A stretch of 60,221 nt of DNA. Origin: Adlercreutzia sp. ZJ473 (GTDB taxonomy: Bacteria > Actinomycetota > Coriobacteriia > Coriobacteriales > Eggerthellaceae). Shown in pieces: positions 15,800 to 27,497 of the stretch; positions within the stretch are counted from its first letter, which is position 1; each line of letters opens with the position of its first letter. The DNA lies in contig NZ_JAAVTO010000010.1 of the NCBI RefSeq assembly GCF_013185065.1, positions 1 through 60,221 of the forward strand. The letters are read 5' to 3'. Under the pieces are notes generated by a model that was not told the DNA's origin, did no database searches, and saw only the letters and a program-made list of their open reading frames with translations. The translations under genes and the position numbers were made by a program.

Positions 15800-16387
15800 A
15801 TGAACGAGAACAGCCTGGTCAAATCCGTTTGCATGGATGCAAGCGAGATCGAGCGATCCATCACGCGCATTGCGCATCAGATCCTCGAGGCCAACAAAGG
15901 AGCTCAAGGCATCGCGCTCGTGGGCATCGTGACCCGCGGCGACCTGCTTGCCAAGAAGCTCGCCTGCAAGATCGAGGAGATCGAAGGGGTGAAGGTGCCC
16001 CTCGGCAAGCTCGACATCAGCTTCTACCGCGATGACTTCATGACGCATTTCGCGCCCGAGGTCCACTCCACCGACATCGCGTTCGACATCGACGGCATCA
16101 CGGTCGTCCTCGTGGACGACGTGCTCTACACGGGCCGCACCATCCGCGCCGCGCTCGACGCGCTCATGGACATCGGCCGCCCGGCTGCCGTGCAGCTCGC
16201 CGTCCTCGTCGACCGCGGCCACCGCGAGCTGCCCATCCGCGCCGACTACGTGGGGAAGAACGTGCCCTCGTCCGCCGACGAGAGCGTGCGGCTCTTCCTC
16301 GAGGAGGTCGACGGCGTGTCAGCCGTGGAGATTCTTGCAATCGAACCGGGCTCCCGCGCGGGCTCGGCACCCCTGGGAGGTGAGTAG
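15800..16387 (+). CDS. pyrR: PyrR bifunctional pyr operon attenuator / uracil phosphoribosyltransferase
   Basis: RNA-binding regulator that senses UMP and promotes transcription termination in pyr leaders; many members also have UPRT activity. The 195-aa protein has the PRPP-binding motif [18 protein letters not shown] (about residues 98-115) and [15 protein letters not shown] near the N-terminus, both characteristic of PyrR. The ATG at 15800 is chosen for its AAGGGAG site 5 bases upstream; a GTG at 15794 overlaps that site. It is the first gene of the pyr operon, behind its own likely target leader. Confidence 0.93.
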   Translation: MNENSLVKSVCMDASEIERSITRIAHQILEANKGAQGIALVGIVTRGDLLAKKLACKIEEIEGVKVPLGKLDISFYRDDFMTHFAPEVHSTDIAFDIDGITVVLVDDVLYTGRTIRAALDALMDIGRPAAVQLAVLVDRGHRELPIRADYVGKNVPSSADESVRLFLEEVDGVSAVEILAIEPGSRAGSAPLGGE

Positions 16388-16390
16388 GGC

Positions 16391-17335
16391 ATGGGCTTCA
16401 ACCACAAGCACCTGATCGACATCACGGAGTACTCCGCCGACGACATCATGACCATCCTCGAGACGGCGGTGCGCTTCCGCGAGGTCAACGAGCGGCGCAT
16501 CAAGCAGGTGCCCACGCTCAAGGGCTTCACCGTCGTGAACATGTTCAACGAGCCCTCCACGCGCACGCGCTCCTCCTTCGAGATGGCCGAGAAGCGCCTG
16601 AGCGCCAACAGCCTCAACTTCGGCGGCTCCTCCACCTCCACGGTCAAGGGCGAGAGCCTCGTGGACACGGTCGAGACGCTGTGCTCCTACAAGGTCGACA
16701 TGATCGTCGTCCGCGACAAGCACGCGGGCGTGCCGCGCAAGATCGCCGACGTGTCGGGCGTGCACGTGATCGACGCCGGCGACGGCAAGCACCAGCACCC
16801 CACGCAGGCCCTGCTCGACCTGTACTCCATCTGGCAGACCAAGGGCGACCTCGACAAGCTGCACGTCGGCGTCGTCGGCGACATCGGGCACTCCCGCGTG
16901 TGCGGCAGCCTCATCCCCGCGCTCAAGATCATGGGCTGCGAGGTCACGGTCATCGCCCCGCCCACGCTCCTGCCGGCGCGCCCCGACGTGCTCGGCGCCG
17001 ACCACTGGACGAGCAACCTCGACGAGGCCCTGCCCGAGCTCGACGTGGTGTACATGCTGCGCATCCAGCGCGAGCGACTCGAGGGGGCGCCGTACCCGAG
17101 CCTGCGCGAGTACAACATGCTCTACGGCCTCACCGAGGCACGCGAGCCCCTCATGAAGCCCGACGCCATCGTGTGCCACCCCGGCCCCATCAACCGCGGC
17201 GTCGAGCTCGACTCCTACATGGCCGACCACCCGGAGCGCTCGGTCATTCTCGACCAGGTCTATGCCGGCATCCTGACCCGCATGGCCGCCCTGTACCTGC
17301 TGCTTGGAGGGAGCGAAGATGGCATTGCTGCTTAG
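16391..17335 (+). CDS. pyrB: Aspartate carbamoyltransferase catalytic subunit
   Basis: Joins carbamoyl phosphate and aspartate to give carbamoyl-aspartate in UMP synthesis. The 314-aa chain has the carbamoyl-phosphate motif FNEPSTRTRSSFEMAEKRL (about residues 52-71), HQHPTQALLDLYSI and the C-terminal HPGPINRGVE. No pyrI regulatory chain is adjacent, so it is likely an unregulated trimer. It starts 3 bp after pyrR, preceded by GGGAGG, and its 3' end overlaps pyrC by 17 bp. Confidence 0.96.
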   Translation: MGFNHKHLIDITEYSADDIMTILETAVRFREVNERRIKQVPTLKGFTVVNMFNEPSTRTRSSFEMAEKRLSANSLNFGGSSTSTVKGESLVDTVETLCSYKVDMIVVRDKHAGVPRKIADVSGVHVIDAGDGKHQHPTQALLDLYSIWQTKGDLDKLHVGVVGDIGHSRVCGSLIPALKIMGCEVTVIAPPTLLPARPDVLGADHWTSNLDEALPELDVVYMLRIQRERLEGAPYPSLREYNMLYGLTEAREPLMKPDAIVCHPGPINRGVELDSYMADHPERSVILDQVYAGILTRMAALYLLLGGSEDGIAA

Positions 17336-18611
17336 AAACGCGCACTTGGTCGACCCGCAGGTCGGCCTCAACGAAGTCGCCGACGTGCTCATCCGCGACG
17401 GCCGCATCGTGGAGATCGGGCACGACCTCGACATGCCGAAGGGCGTCGAGCGCGACCTGGCGGGCAAGACGGTCGTCCCGGGCCTCGTGGACATGCACGT
17501 CCATCTGCGCGAGCCGGGCTTCGAGCAGAAGGGCGACATCGCCTCCGAGACGCGCGCGGCGGCCAAGGGCGGCTACACGGCCGTGTGCTCCATGCCCAAC
17601 ACCAAGCCGGTGGTGGACAACGCGGTGGCCGTGGAGTACGTGAAGGCGCGCGCGGCCGCGGTGGGCAAGTGCCGCGTGCACGTGTCCGGCGCCTGCAGCC
17701 AGGGCCTCAAGGGCGAGACGCTCTCCGAGATGGGCGACATGGTCGCCCACGGCGCGGTGGCCTTCACCGACGACGGCCGCGGCGTGCAGGGCGCGGGCAT
17801 GATGCGCCGCGTCATGGACTACGCGAGCCAGTTCGGCCGCGTGGTCATGAGCCACTGCCAGGACGAGGACCTCGTCGGCGAGGGGCAGGTGAACGAGGGC
17901 GTGGCGTCCACGCGCCTCGGGCTTTTGGGCTGGCCGGCCGAGGGCGAGGAGCTCCAGATCGCCCGCGACATCGCGCTGTGCCGCCTGACGGGCTGCCCGC
18001 TGCACGTCCAGCACATCTCCACCGCGCGCGGGCTCGACCTGGTGCGCGCCGCGAAGGCCGAGGGGCTGCCCGTGACCTGCGAGGCCACGCCGCACCACCT
18101 GTTCCTCACCGAGGACGCCATCGGCGACGACTACAATACCAGCTTGAAGGTGAACCCGCCGCTGCGCACGGCCGCTGACGCCGCCGCGCTCGTCGAGGGC
18201 GTCATCGACGGCACCGTCGACGCCATCGTCACGGACCACGCGCCGCACACCGACTTCGAGAAGGACCGCGAGTTCGAGCTCGCGCCCTTCGGCATGATCG
18301 GCCTGGAGACGGCGCTCGGCCTCATGGTCACGAACCTCGTGAAGCCGGGCCGGATCACCTGGGAGCGCCTCGTGGAGCTCATGAGCGTCGCCCCGCGCGA
18401 GATCCTGCGCGTGGAGCCCGTGCGGATCGAGCCGGGCAGCGTCGCCGACCTCACGGTGATCGACCCCGACGTCACCTGGACGGTCGACGTCGCCGACTTC
18501 GCCTCGAAGGCCAAGAACTCCGGCTTCGTCGGGGCCGAGCTCACGGGCCGCGCGACGGACGTGTACGTGGGCGGCTACGCCACGCTCGAGGACGGCGCCA
18601 TCGTCGAGTAG
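17319..18611 (+). CDS. pyrC: Dihydroorotase
   Basis: Zinc amidohydrolase that cyclises carbamoyl-aspartate. The 430-aa protein has the metal site DMHVHLREPG (about residues 58-67), GGYTAVCSMPNTKP, CEATPHHLFLTED and VTDHAPHT with its catalytic Asp. The ATG at 17319, preceded by GGAGGGAGCG, gives the standard MALLLRNAHLVDP start; upstream GTG at 17304 is unlikely. It overlaps the pyrB 3' end, so the two are coupled. The family is the longer class I type found in Gram-positives. Confidence 0.95.
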   Translation: MALLLRNAHLVDPQVGLNEVADVLIRDGRIVEIGHDLDMPKGVERDLAGKTVVPGLVDMHVHLREPGFEQKGDIASETRAAAKGGYTAVCSMPNTKPVVDNAVAVEYVKARAAAVGKCRVHVSGACSQGLKGETLSEMGDMVAHGAVAFTDDGRGVQGAGMMRRVMDYASQFGRVVMSHCQDEDLVGEGQVNEGVASTRLGLLGWPAEGEELQIARDIALCRLTGCPLHVQHISTARGLDLVRAAKAEGLPVTCEATPHHLFLTEDAIGDDYNTSLKVNPPLRTAADAAALVEGVIDGTVDAIVTDHAPHTDFEKDREFELAPFGMIGLETALGLMVTNLVKPGRITWERLVELMSVAPREILRVEPVRIEPGSVADLTVIDPDVTWTVDVADFASKAKNSGFVGAELTGRATDVYVGGYATLEDGAIVE

Positions 18612-18620
18612 CCAACGCGC

Positions 18621-18693
18621 GCCTGCGCCCGACGGCATGGGGGCAGGCGGCACATGAGTAGTTCGGCGGGGCCGGGCACGAGCCCGGCCCCGC
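18621..18693 (+). terminator. Two hairpins between pyrC and carA
   Basis: The first hairpin is GCCTGC...GCAGGC (18621-18648). The second is a 12-bp stem GCGGGGCCGGGC / GCCCGGCCCCGC with loop ACGA (18666-18693). There is no U-tract after either, so they may be RNA processing or stability elements inside the operon, not terminators. Confidence 0.4.
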
Positions 18694-18715
18694 TGTGAGA
18701 GGGAAAGGGTAGCGC

Positions 18716-20091
18716 ATGAGCGAGACAAGCGAGCGACTGCTCGCGGGCACGTCCAAGCCCGCCGGCACGCCGGCTCTCCTCGTATTGGAAGACGGCGCGG
18801 TTTTCAAGGGAACCGCCTGCGCGGCGCGAGGGGAGGTGTTCGGGGAGATCTGCTTCAACACGTCGCTCGAGGGCTACCTCGAGGTGATCACCGACCCGTC
18901 CTACGCGGGCCAGATCGTCACCATGACCTACCCGCAGATCGGCAACTACGGCGTGAACCTGGACGACTGCCAGTCTGACGCGCCCGCCCTGCGCGGGCTC
19001 GTGGTGCGCGACATGTGCGCCACGCCGTCCAACTGGCGCAGCGAGATGAGCCTGCCCGAGTTCCTCGCCAAGAACAACGTGGTGGCCGTCGAGGGCGTCG
19101 ACACGCGCGCGCTCGTGCGCCACGTGCGCGACCACGGCGCGCAGCGCGCGGTGCTCTCCACCGAGGACGCCAGCGCGGAGAGCCTGCTCTCCAAGGTGTG
19201 CGAGAGCGCGTCCATCGTGGGCGTGAACCTGGCGGCCACGGTGTCGTGCGAGGCGGTTCACGCCTTCGACTCGGTGCCGGCCAGCCACGCCTTCGCCGTC
19301 GAGCCCCCCGCCCCCAAGCGCTACCGCGTGGTGGCGTACGACTGCGGCGCGAAGCGCTCCATCTTCGAGAACCTCGTGCGCGTGGGCTGCGACCTCACCG
19401 TGGTGCCGTGGGACACGCCGGCGCCCGAGGTGCTGGCGATGGAGCCCGACGGGGTGTTCCTCTCGAACGGGCCCGGCGACCCCGAGGCCGTCGAGGGCAC
19501 GTACGCGCAGGTCGAGCAGCTTCTGGGCAAGGTCCCGGTGTTCGGCATCTGCCTGGGGCACCAGATGATCTCGAAGGCCGCGGGCGCGTCGATCGAGAAG
19601 CTCAAGTTCGGGCATCGCGGCGGCAACCAGCCGGTCATGAACCTGCGCACGGGGCGCGTGGAGATCACGGCGCAGAACCACGGCTTCGGCCTGGTGTGGC
19701 CGAGCCTGGGGCCGCTCGTGCCGGAGCTCTCCGAGGGCTTCAAGGGGCATGAGGACGACCTGCGCTTCTGGGCGCGCGCCCAGTGCGCGCCGGTGGTGCG
19801 CAACGAGAAGTTCGGGCGCATCCAGCTCACGCACGTGAACCTCAACGACGGCACCGCCGAGGGCATCGCGTTTCTGGACGTCCCCGCGTTCTCGGTGCAG
19901 TACCACCCCGAGGCCTCGCCCGGGCCGACTGACGCGCACTACCTGTTCACGGCGTTCACGCGCCTGATGGACGGGCGCGAGGACTACCTCGACATCGACA
20001 TCGCGGCCGACCGCCTCGAGGGCTGGACGTTCGCGGGCGATGCGCGCGAAGAGGGCTTAGGCAACGCAGGCGAAGGCAAGGTGAGCGAGTA

Positions 20092-20092
<1 letters not shown>
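18716..20092 (+). CDS. carA: Carbamoyl-phosphate synthase small (glutaminase) subunit
   Basis: Releases ammonia from glutamine for CarB. At 458 aa it is longer than the usual 360-390 because of a 20-residue N-terminal lead and a long C-terminal tail after the GATase domain. The N-domain shows [26 protein letters not shown]. The class I glutaminase domain has the nucleophile Cys in FGICLGHQM (about residue 280) and the His/Glu pair in YHPEASPGP (about 395). The ATG at 18716 follows GAGAGGGAAAGGG. The stop and the carB ATG share one base (TAATG at 20090). Confidence 0.95.
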
Positions 20093-23319
<3,227 letters not shown>

Positions 23320-23323
23320 CGAC

Positions 23324-24139
23324 ATGACCTTGGTGAATGAGAAGGCGCGCATCCTGGCGAACGCGTGCGTGGGGCCGCGGCTGTGGCTCATGGAGCTCGA
23401 GGCGCCCGCGATCGCTGCGACGGTCGAGCCGGGGCAGTTCGTGCACATGAGGGTGCCGCTCATGCCCGAGCGCATCCTGCGCCGCCCGTTCTCGATCTAC
23501 GCGCGCGACGTGCAGGCGGGCACGGTGGAGGTGCTCTACCAGGTGGTGGGCGCCGGCACCGACCACATGACCACGCTTAGGGAGGACCTCGCCTGCGAGC
23601 TCATGGGCCCGGTCGGGCGCGGCTGGCAGCCGCCCGCCTCGGCTCGGCGCGCCCTCCTGGTCGGCGGCGGCGTGGGGGCGGCGCCCCTGTTCATGCTGGC
23701 CGAGCAGCTCGTGGGCGCCGGCGTGCGCACCGACGTGGTCCTGGGCGCGCAGACGGAGTCGGCGCTCGCGTGCCGCGGGCGCTACGAGGAGCTGCTCGCG
23801 ACCGGCGCGTCCTGCGGGTGCGCGGGCGCGCGCTGCGCCACCGACGACGGCAGCTTCGGGCGCGCGGGCTTCTGCACGTCGCTCGTCGAGGAGGCCCTCG
23901 CCGAGGCGGACGCGGCGGGCGAGCCCTACGACTACGTGGCCGTATGCGGCCCCGAGCCGCTCATGAGGATCGTGGCGGGCATGGCGGCTCAATCCGGCGT
24001 GCCCTGCGAGGTGTCCATGGAGAAGCGCATGGCCTGCGGCATCGGCGCGTGCCTGTCGTGCGTGGTGGACACGCGCGCGGGGAAGAAGCGCTCCTGCGTC
24101 GACGGCCCGGTGTTTCCCGCAGAGGAGCTGATGTGGTAA
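23324..24139 (+). CDS. pyrK: Dihydroorotate dehydrogenase electron-transfer subunit
   Basis: FAD and [2Fe-2S] subunit that passes electrons from PyrD (class 1B) to NAD. The 271-aa protein has an FAD-binding region RPFSIYARD (about residue 49), an NAD-binding glycine stretch LLVGGGVGAAPLFMLAEQL and the C-terminal cluster motif CGIGACLSCVVDTR plus a later Cys in KRSCVDGP. The stop and the pyrD ATG overlap (TAATG). Confirms that the adjacent PyrD is the NAD-dependent two-subunit type. Confidence 0.94.
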   Translation: MTLVNEKARILANACVGPRLWLMELEAPAIAATVEPGQFVHMRVPLMPERILRRPFSIYARDVQAGTVEVLYQVVGAGTDHMTTLREDLACELMGPVGRGWQPPASARRALLVGGGVGAAPLFMLAEQLVGAGVRTDVVLGAQTESALACRGRYEELLATGASCGCAGARCATDDGSFGRAGFCTSLVEEALAEADAAGEPYDYVAVCGPEPLMRIVAGMAAQSGVPCEVSMEKRMACGIGACLSCVVDTRAGKKRSCVDGPVFPAEELMW

Positions 24140-25095
24140 TGGACGAGCGAAACGAGCAGAAGGCGGCGCGCGCCCCGCGCGCCACGAGCGTGAGCCTGGC
24201 CGTCAACCTGGGCGGGCTTGCCATGAGAAACCCCGTGACCACGGCCTCCGGCACGTTCGCCGCGGGGCGCGAGTACCACGACTTCGTGGACGTGGCGTCC
24301 CTCGGCGCCGTCACCACGAAGGGCGTGTCGCTGCACGGCTGGGAGGGCAACGCCTCCCCGCGCATCGCCGAGGTGCCCTCGGGCATGCTCAACTCCATCG
24401 GGCTGCAGAACCCCGGCGTGGCGCACCTCAAGGAGCATGAGCTGCCGTGGCTCGCCGAGGTGGGCGCCACCACCATCGTGAACGTGTCGGGGCACAGCTT
24501 CGACGAGTACGTGTCCGTGATCGAGGCGCTCGAGGACGCGCCGGTGGACGCGTACGAGGTGAACATCTCGTGCCCGAACGTGGACGCGGGCGGCATGACC
24601 ATGGGCTGCCACGTGCCGAGCGTCGAGAAGGTGGTGTCGCTCTGCCGCGCGGCGACGGCACGCCCGCTCATCGTGAAGCTCACGCCGAACGTCACCGACG
24701 TCACCGAGATCGCCCGCGCGGCCGAGGCGGCGGGCGCGGACGCCATCTCGCTCATCAACACGCTGCTCGGCATGGCGATCGACGCGCGCCGGCGCCGCCC
24801 GCAGCTCGCGCGCGTGGTGGGCGGCTTCTCGGGCCCGGCCGTGAAGCCCGTGGCCCTGCGCATGGTGTGGCAGTGCCACAACGCCGTGAAGGTGCCGATC
24901 CTCGGCATGGGCGGCGTCACCACCGGGACCGACGCCGTGGAGTTCATGCTGGCCGGCGCCACGGCGGTGGCGGTGGGCACGGCGAACTTCATGAACCCGC
25001 GCGCGACCGTCGACGTGATCGACGGCATCATCGACTACTGCGAAGAGCAGGGCGTTTCGGACGTCAACGAGCTGATAGGAGCGCTTCAATGCTAA
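24139..25095 (+). CDS. pyrD: Dihydroorotate dehydrogenase, class 1B catalytic subunit
   Basis: FMN enzyme oxidising dihydroorotate to orotate. The ATG at 24139 overlaps the pyrK stop and gives 318 aa; longer in-frame versions lie inside pyrK. Motifs are NPVTTASGTFAAG, the FMN-site GLQNPGV, NISCPNVDAGG with the catalytic Cys of class 1B (about residue 143), and ILGMGGVTTGTDAVEFMLAGA near the C-terminus. The N-terminal 18 residues are a charged extension. It overlaps the pyrF start by 7 bp. Confidence 0.95.
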   Translation: MDERNEQKAARAPRATSVSLAVNLGGLAMRNPVTTASGTFAAGREYHDFVDVASLGAVTTKGVSLHGWEGNASPRIAEVPSGMLNSIGLQNPGVAHLKEHELPWLAEVGATTIVNVSGHSFDEYVSVIEALEDAPVDAYEVNISCPNVDAGGMTMGCHVPSVEKVVSLCRAATARPLIVKLTPNVTDVTEIARAAEAAGADAISLINTLLGMAIDARRRRPQLARVVGGFSGPAVKPVALRMVWQCHNAVKVPILGMGGVTTGTDAVEFMLAGATAVAVGTANFMNPRATVDVIDGIIDYCEEQGVSDVNELIGALQC

Positions 25096-25838
25096 CGAAC
25101 GACCTCAACCCCAACTTCCGCGAGCTGCCCCAGCGCGACCGCGTCATCGTCGCGCTCGACTGCAACGCCGCCTGGGAGGCCATCGTCATGGCCGACGCCC
25201 TGGTGGGGAAGGCGTCCTGGGTCAAGGTGGGCATGACGCTGTACTACGCCGAGGGCCCGGCCATCATCCAGATGTTCAAGCGCCGCGGCTTCAAGGTGTT
25301 CCTTGACCTCAAGTTCCACGACATCCCGCACCAGATCGAGGGCGCGGCGCGCTCGGCTGCGGCGAGCGGCGCCGACATGATCACCATGCACACGGTGGGC
25401 GGCCTGGCCATGATGCAGGCGGCTCAGCGCGGCGCGGTGGCGGGCGCGGCCGAGATCGGCGCCTCCGTGCCGGCGACGCTCGGCATCACGGTGCTGACCT
25501 CGATGGACGACGAGGCCCTGGCCTCCACGGGCGTGACGCGCCCCCTGCGCGACCAGGTGCTCGCCCTGGCCGACCTCGCGCGCAACGCCGGCATCTCCGG
25601 CGTGGTTGCCTCGCCGCAGGAGGCGGCGGCCCTGCGCGAGCTTCTGGGCCCGGACGCGTTCATCGTCACGCCCGGCGTGCGCCCCGCCGGCGCCGCGCTG
25701 GGGGACCAGAGCCGCGTGGCCACGCCGGCCGAGGCGTTCGCCGCGGGCGCGTCGCACATCGTCGTCGGCCGCCCCATCACGCAGGCGCCCGACCCCGCCG
25801 CGGCCTTCGACGCCATCGCGGCCGAGCTCGAGGGCTAG
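25089..25838 (+). CDS. pyrF: Orotidine 5'-phosphate decarboxylase
   Basis: Last step to UMP. 249 aa from ATG 25089 (preceded by AGGAG and overlapping the pyrD 3' end). The active-site motif FLDLKFHDIPHQ (about residues 72-83) holds the catalytic Lys and Asp, and VALDCN near the N-terminus holds another Asp. TPGVRPAG and IVVGRPITQAPDP bind phosphate. The protein is of the short bacterial type. It ends the pyr operon, which lacks pyrE (orotate phosphoribosyltransferase); that gene must lie elsewhere. Confidence 0.95.
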   Translation: MLTNDLNPNFRELPQRDRVIVALDCNAAWEAIVMADALVGKASWVKVGMTLYYAEGPAIIQMFKRRGFKVFLDLKFHDIPHQIEGAARSAAASGADMITMHTVGGLAMMQAAQRGAVAGAAEIGASVPATLGITVLTSMDDEALASTGVTRPLRDQVLALADLARNAGISGVVASPQEAAALRELLGPDAFIVTPGVRPAGAALGDQSRVATPAEAFAAGASHIVVGRPITQAPDPAAAFDAIAAELEG

Positions 25839-25876
25839 GCGCCTCCCTCGGCGCCGGCCGCGCCTTCTCGCCTGCT

Positions 25877-25924
25877 GAGCCCCGCGCGGGACGAGGGCCT
25901 GCCCTCCCGCGCGGGGCTCCTTTT
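25877..25924 (+). terminator. Intrinsic terminator of the pyr operon
   Basis: A perfect 15-bp stem GAGCCCCGCGCGGGA / TCCCGCGCGGGGCTC (25877-25891, 25905-25919) is followed by CTTTT. This is one of the clearest rho-independent terminators in the window. Confidence 0.85.
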
Positions 25925-26142
25925 CGCGCAGGAGGGCTCCACCTGTAGAGGATTTGTGATGGAAATGTTAATTTTCCCAGTTCAACACCTGATTCATCCA
26001 TAATATGGGCGCTTGAGTTGCCCAAGGGCGCGCACGTGGCGCACTAAGCGGCCTCAAGCAGGCATTTCACGTACTGACGTGCGCCCGCCGGGACCACGTA
26101 ACCTGCAATCCGAGTTTGGTGAAAGAAGAAGGAGACAGATTC
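25925..26142 (+). promoter_or_regulatory. AT-richer upstream region of mIHF with candidate -10
   Basis: This stretch is unusually AT-rich for the window (25955-26006) and holds TAATAT at 26001-26006, a good -10 candidate for the mIHF-gmk-rpoZ operon. No matching -35 is clear; TTCAAC at 25981 has a short 14-bp spacer. The remaining leader of about 130 bases contains no gene. Confidence 0.45.
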
Positions 26143-26451
26143 ATGGCTATCCCCCAACTCAGCCCTGAAGCACGTGCGGAAGCCCTTGAGAAGGCGAAGG
26201 CCGCCCGCATCAAGCGCGCCGAGGTCCGCGAGGACCTGAAGTCGGGCAAGCTCACGATCGAGCAGGTGCTCGACATGAAGGAGGACCCCATCGTGGGCCG
26301 CATGAAGGTGTCCACGCTCATCGAGACGCTTCCGGGCTACGGCAAGGCCAAGGCTGAGAAGGTCATGAGGGAGCTCCAGATCGCCGAGAGCCGCCGCCTG
26401 CGCGGCTTGGGCGACCGTCAGCGCACCGCCCTGCTGGAGCGCCTGGGCTAG
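26143..26451 (+). CDS. mihF: Actinobacterial-type integration host factor (mIHF)
   Basis: Small basic nucleoid protein of 102 aa that binds and bends DNA; it is a different fold from E. coli IHF. The sequence MAIPQLSPEARAEALEKAKAARIKRAEVREDLKSGK and the helix-two-turn-helix region VSTLIETLPGYGKAKAEKVMRELQI match the actinobacterial family. ATG at 26143 follows GAAGGAGA; an in-frame GTG at 26116 would add nine residues that are not typical. It sits directly before gmk (3 bp gap), the classic actinobacterial order. Confidence 0.93.
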   Translation: MAIPQLSPEARAEALEKAKAARIKRAEVREDLKSGKLTIEQVLDMKEDPIVGRMKVSTLIETLPGYGKAKAEKVMRELQIAESRRLRGLGDRQRTALLERLG

Positions 26452-26454
26452 TTC

Positions 26455-27027
26455 ATGCGGCGCGGCAACCTCTTCGTCATCTCAGGGCCGTCAGGTGCCG
26501 GCAAGGGCACGCTGGTGGCCCGCCTGCTCGAAGCCGTGCCTGACGCGTGGGTGTCCGTCTCGGCCACCACGCGCGCCCCGCGCGACGGGGAAGCAGAGGG
26601 CGTGCACTACTTCTTCAAGTCCGAGGACGAGTTCATGCGGCTCGCGCGCGAGGGCGGGCTTCTGGAGTGGGCGCGCTACGCAGGCAACTGCTACGGCACG
26701 CCGCGCGCCTCGGTCGAGGAGCACATGGCCGCAGGCGACCAGGTCATCCTCGAGATCGACGTGCAGGGGGCCTTCCAGGTGCGCGAGAAGATGCCCTCCG
26801 CGCACCTCGTGTTCATCGAGCCGCCCTCGCTCGAGGTGCTCGAGCAGCGCCTGCGCGGGCGCGGCACCGAGGCCGAAGAGGCGGTCAAATCACGCCTTGA
26901 CGCGGCCGTGGTGGAGCTTTCCCGCAAAATGGAGTATGATATACGGCTGGTAAACGACGACCTTGAGCTTGCCTTGGGCGAGCTGGTCGCATATGTGAAC
27001 GAGCAAGCCGACAACCCGCGAGGATAA
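26455..27027 (+). CDS. gmk: Guanylate kinase
   Basis: Phosphorylates GMP to GDP. 190 aa, normal length. The Walker A motif is GPSGAGKGTLV (residues 10-20); the GMP-binding region is SVSATTRAPRDGEAEGVHYFF. VILEIDVQGAFQVREKM is the central signature. It starts 3 bp after mIHF and is followed 6 bp later by rpoZ, so mihF-gmk-rpoZ is a likely operon linking nucleotide supply and RNA polymerase assembly. Confidence 0.96.
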   Translation: MRRGNLFVISGPSGAGKGTLVARLLEAVPDAWVSVSATTRAPRDGEAEGVHYFFKSEDEFMRLAREGGLLEWARYAGNCYGTPRASVEEHMAAGDQVILEIDVQGAFQVREKMPSAHLVFIEPPSLEVLEQRLRGRGTEAEEAVKSRLDAAVVELSRKMEYDIRLVNDDLELALGELVAYVNEQADNPRG

Positions 27028-27033
27028 CAGTCT

Positions 27034-27294
27034 ATGAGCATTATCGAACCTGAGATCGACGTTCTGCTGAACGAAACCGAGAACGACCGCTTCCTGCTGT
27101 GCGCCTTGGCCTCCAAGCGCGCGCATGACATCAACGACATGATGCGCGGGCAGCGCGATCGCGCCATCCAGCTGCAGACCGCCGTGGAGATCGCGCGCGC
27201 GGCGGACAAGAAGCCGCTCTCGATGGCCTTCACCGAGATCGCCCGCGAAGAGGTCTCCTACGACCCCGAGTCCATCGACGCCAAGAACCACTAG
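27034..27294 (+). CDS. rpoZ: RNA polymerase omega subunit
   Basis: Small chaperone subunit that clamps the beta-prime chain. 86 aa with the omega pattern: a first helix NDRFLLCALASKRAHDINDM and later PLSMAFTEIAREEVSYD. The position directly after gmk is conserved in many bacteria and supports the call. ATG at 27034 follows GAGGATAAC. Confidence 0.9.
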   Translation: MSIIEPEIDVLLNETENDRFLLCALASKRAHDINDMMRGQRDRAIQLQTAVEIARAADKKPLSMAFTEIAREEVSYDPESIDAKNH

Positions 27295-27305
27295 CAACCG
27301 CTAGC

Positions 27306-27334
27306 CGGCTTCGCTGCTGACGAGGCAGCGAAGC
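27306..27334 (+). terminator. Strong hairpin after rpoZ
   Basis: A perfect 11-bp stem GGCTTCGCTGC / GCAGCGAAGCC with loop TGACGAG lies 12 bases after the rpoZ stop. No U-tract follows. The loop-side sequence CTGACGAGGCAG resembles a hairpin at 15320 (see findings). Confidence 0.6.
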
Positions 27335-27345
27335 CGCTCGACGCT

Positions 27346-27446
27346 GCGAGGGCCCCTGACCGCCCAGCTGCTCGCCTTGAGCGCTTCGCGCACAGCTTAT
27401 GCGACCGAAGCGCTTCCGCGGCATCTGAGCGGTCAGGGGCCCTCGC
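27346..27446. repeat. Long inverted-repeat element between rpoZ and thiI
   Basis: The outer arms are a perfect 18-bp inverted repeat, GCGAGGGCCCCTGACCGC (27346-27363) and its complement (27429-27446). Inside is a second stem AGCGCTTCG / CGAAGCGCT (27380-27388, 27406-27414) with a further small CGCA/TGCG stem at its tip. The layout (outer copy-specific stem, inner hairpin, CTGCTCGC on the 5' side) echoes the dispersed repeat family, but the core sequence is not the same. Confidence 0.7.
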
Positions 27447-27497
27447 GCTGGCTTGGCTGACGCTTTTCCCTTCTTCTCTTCCTTTGCGAGGTGCAAC

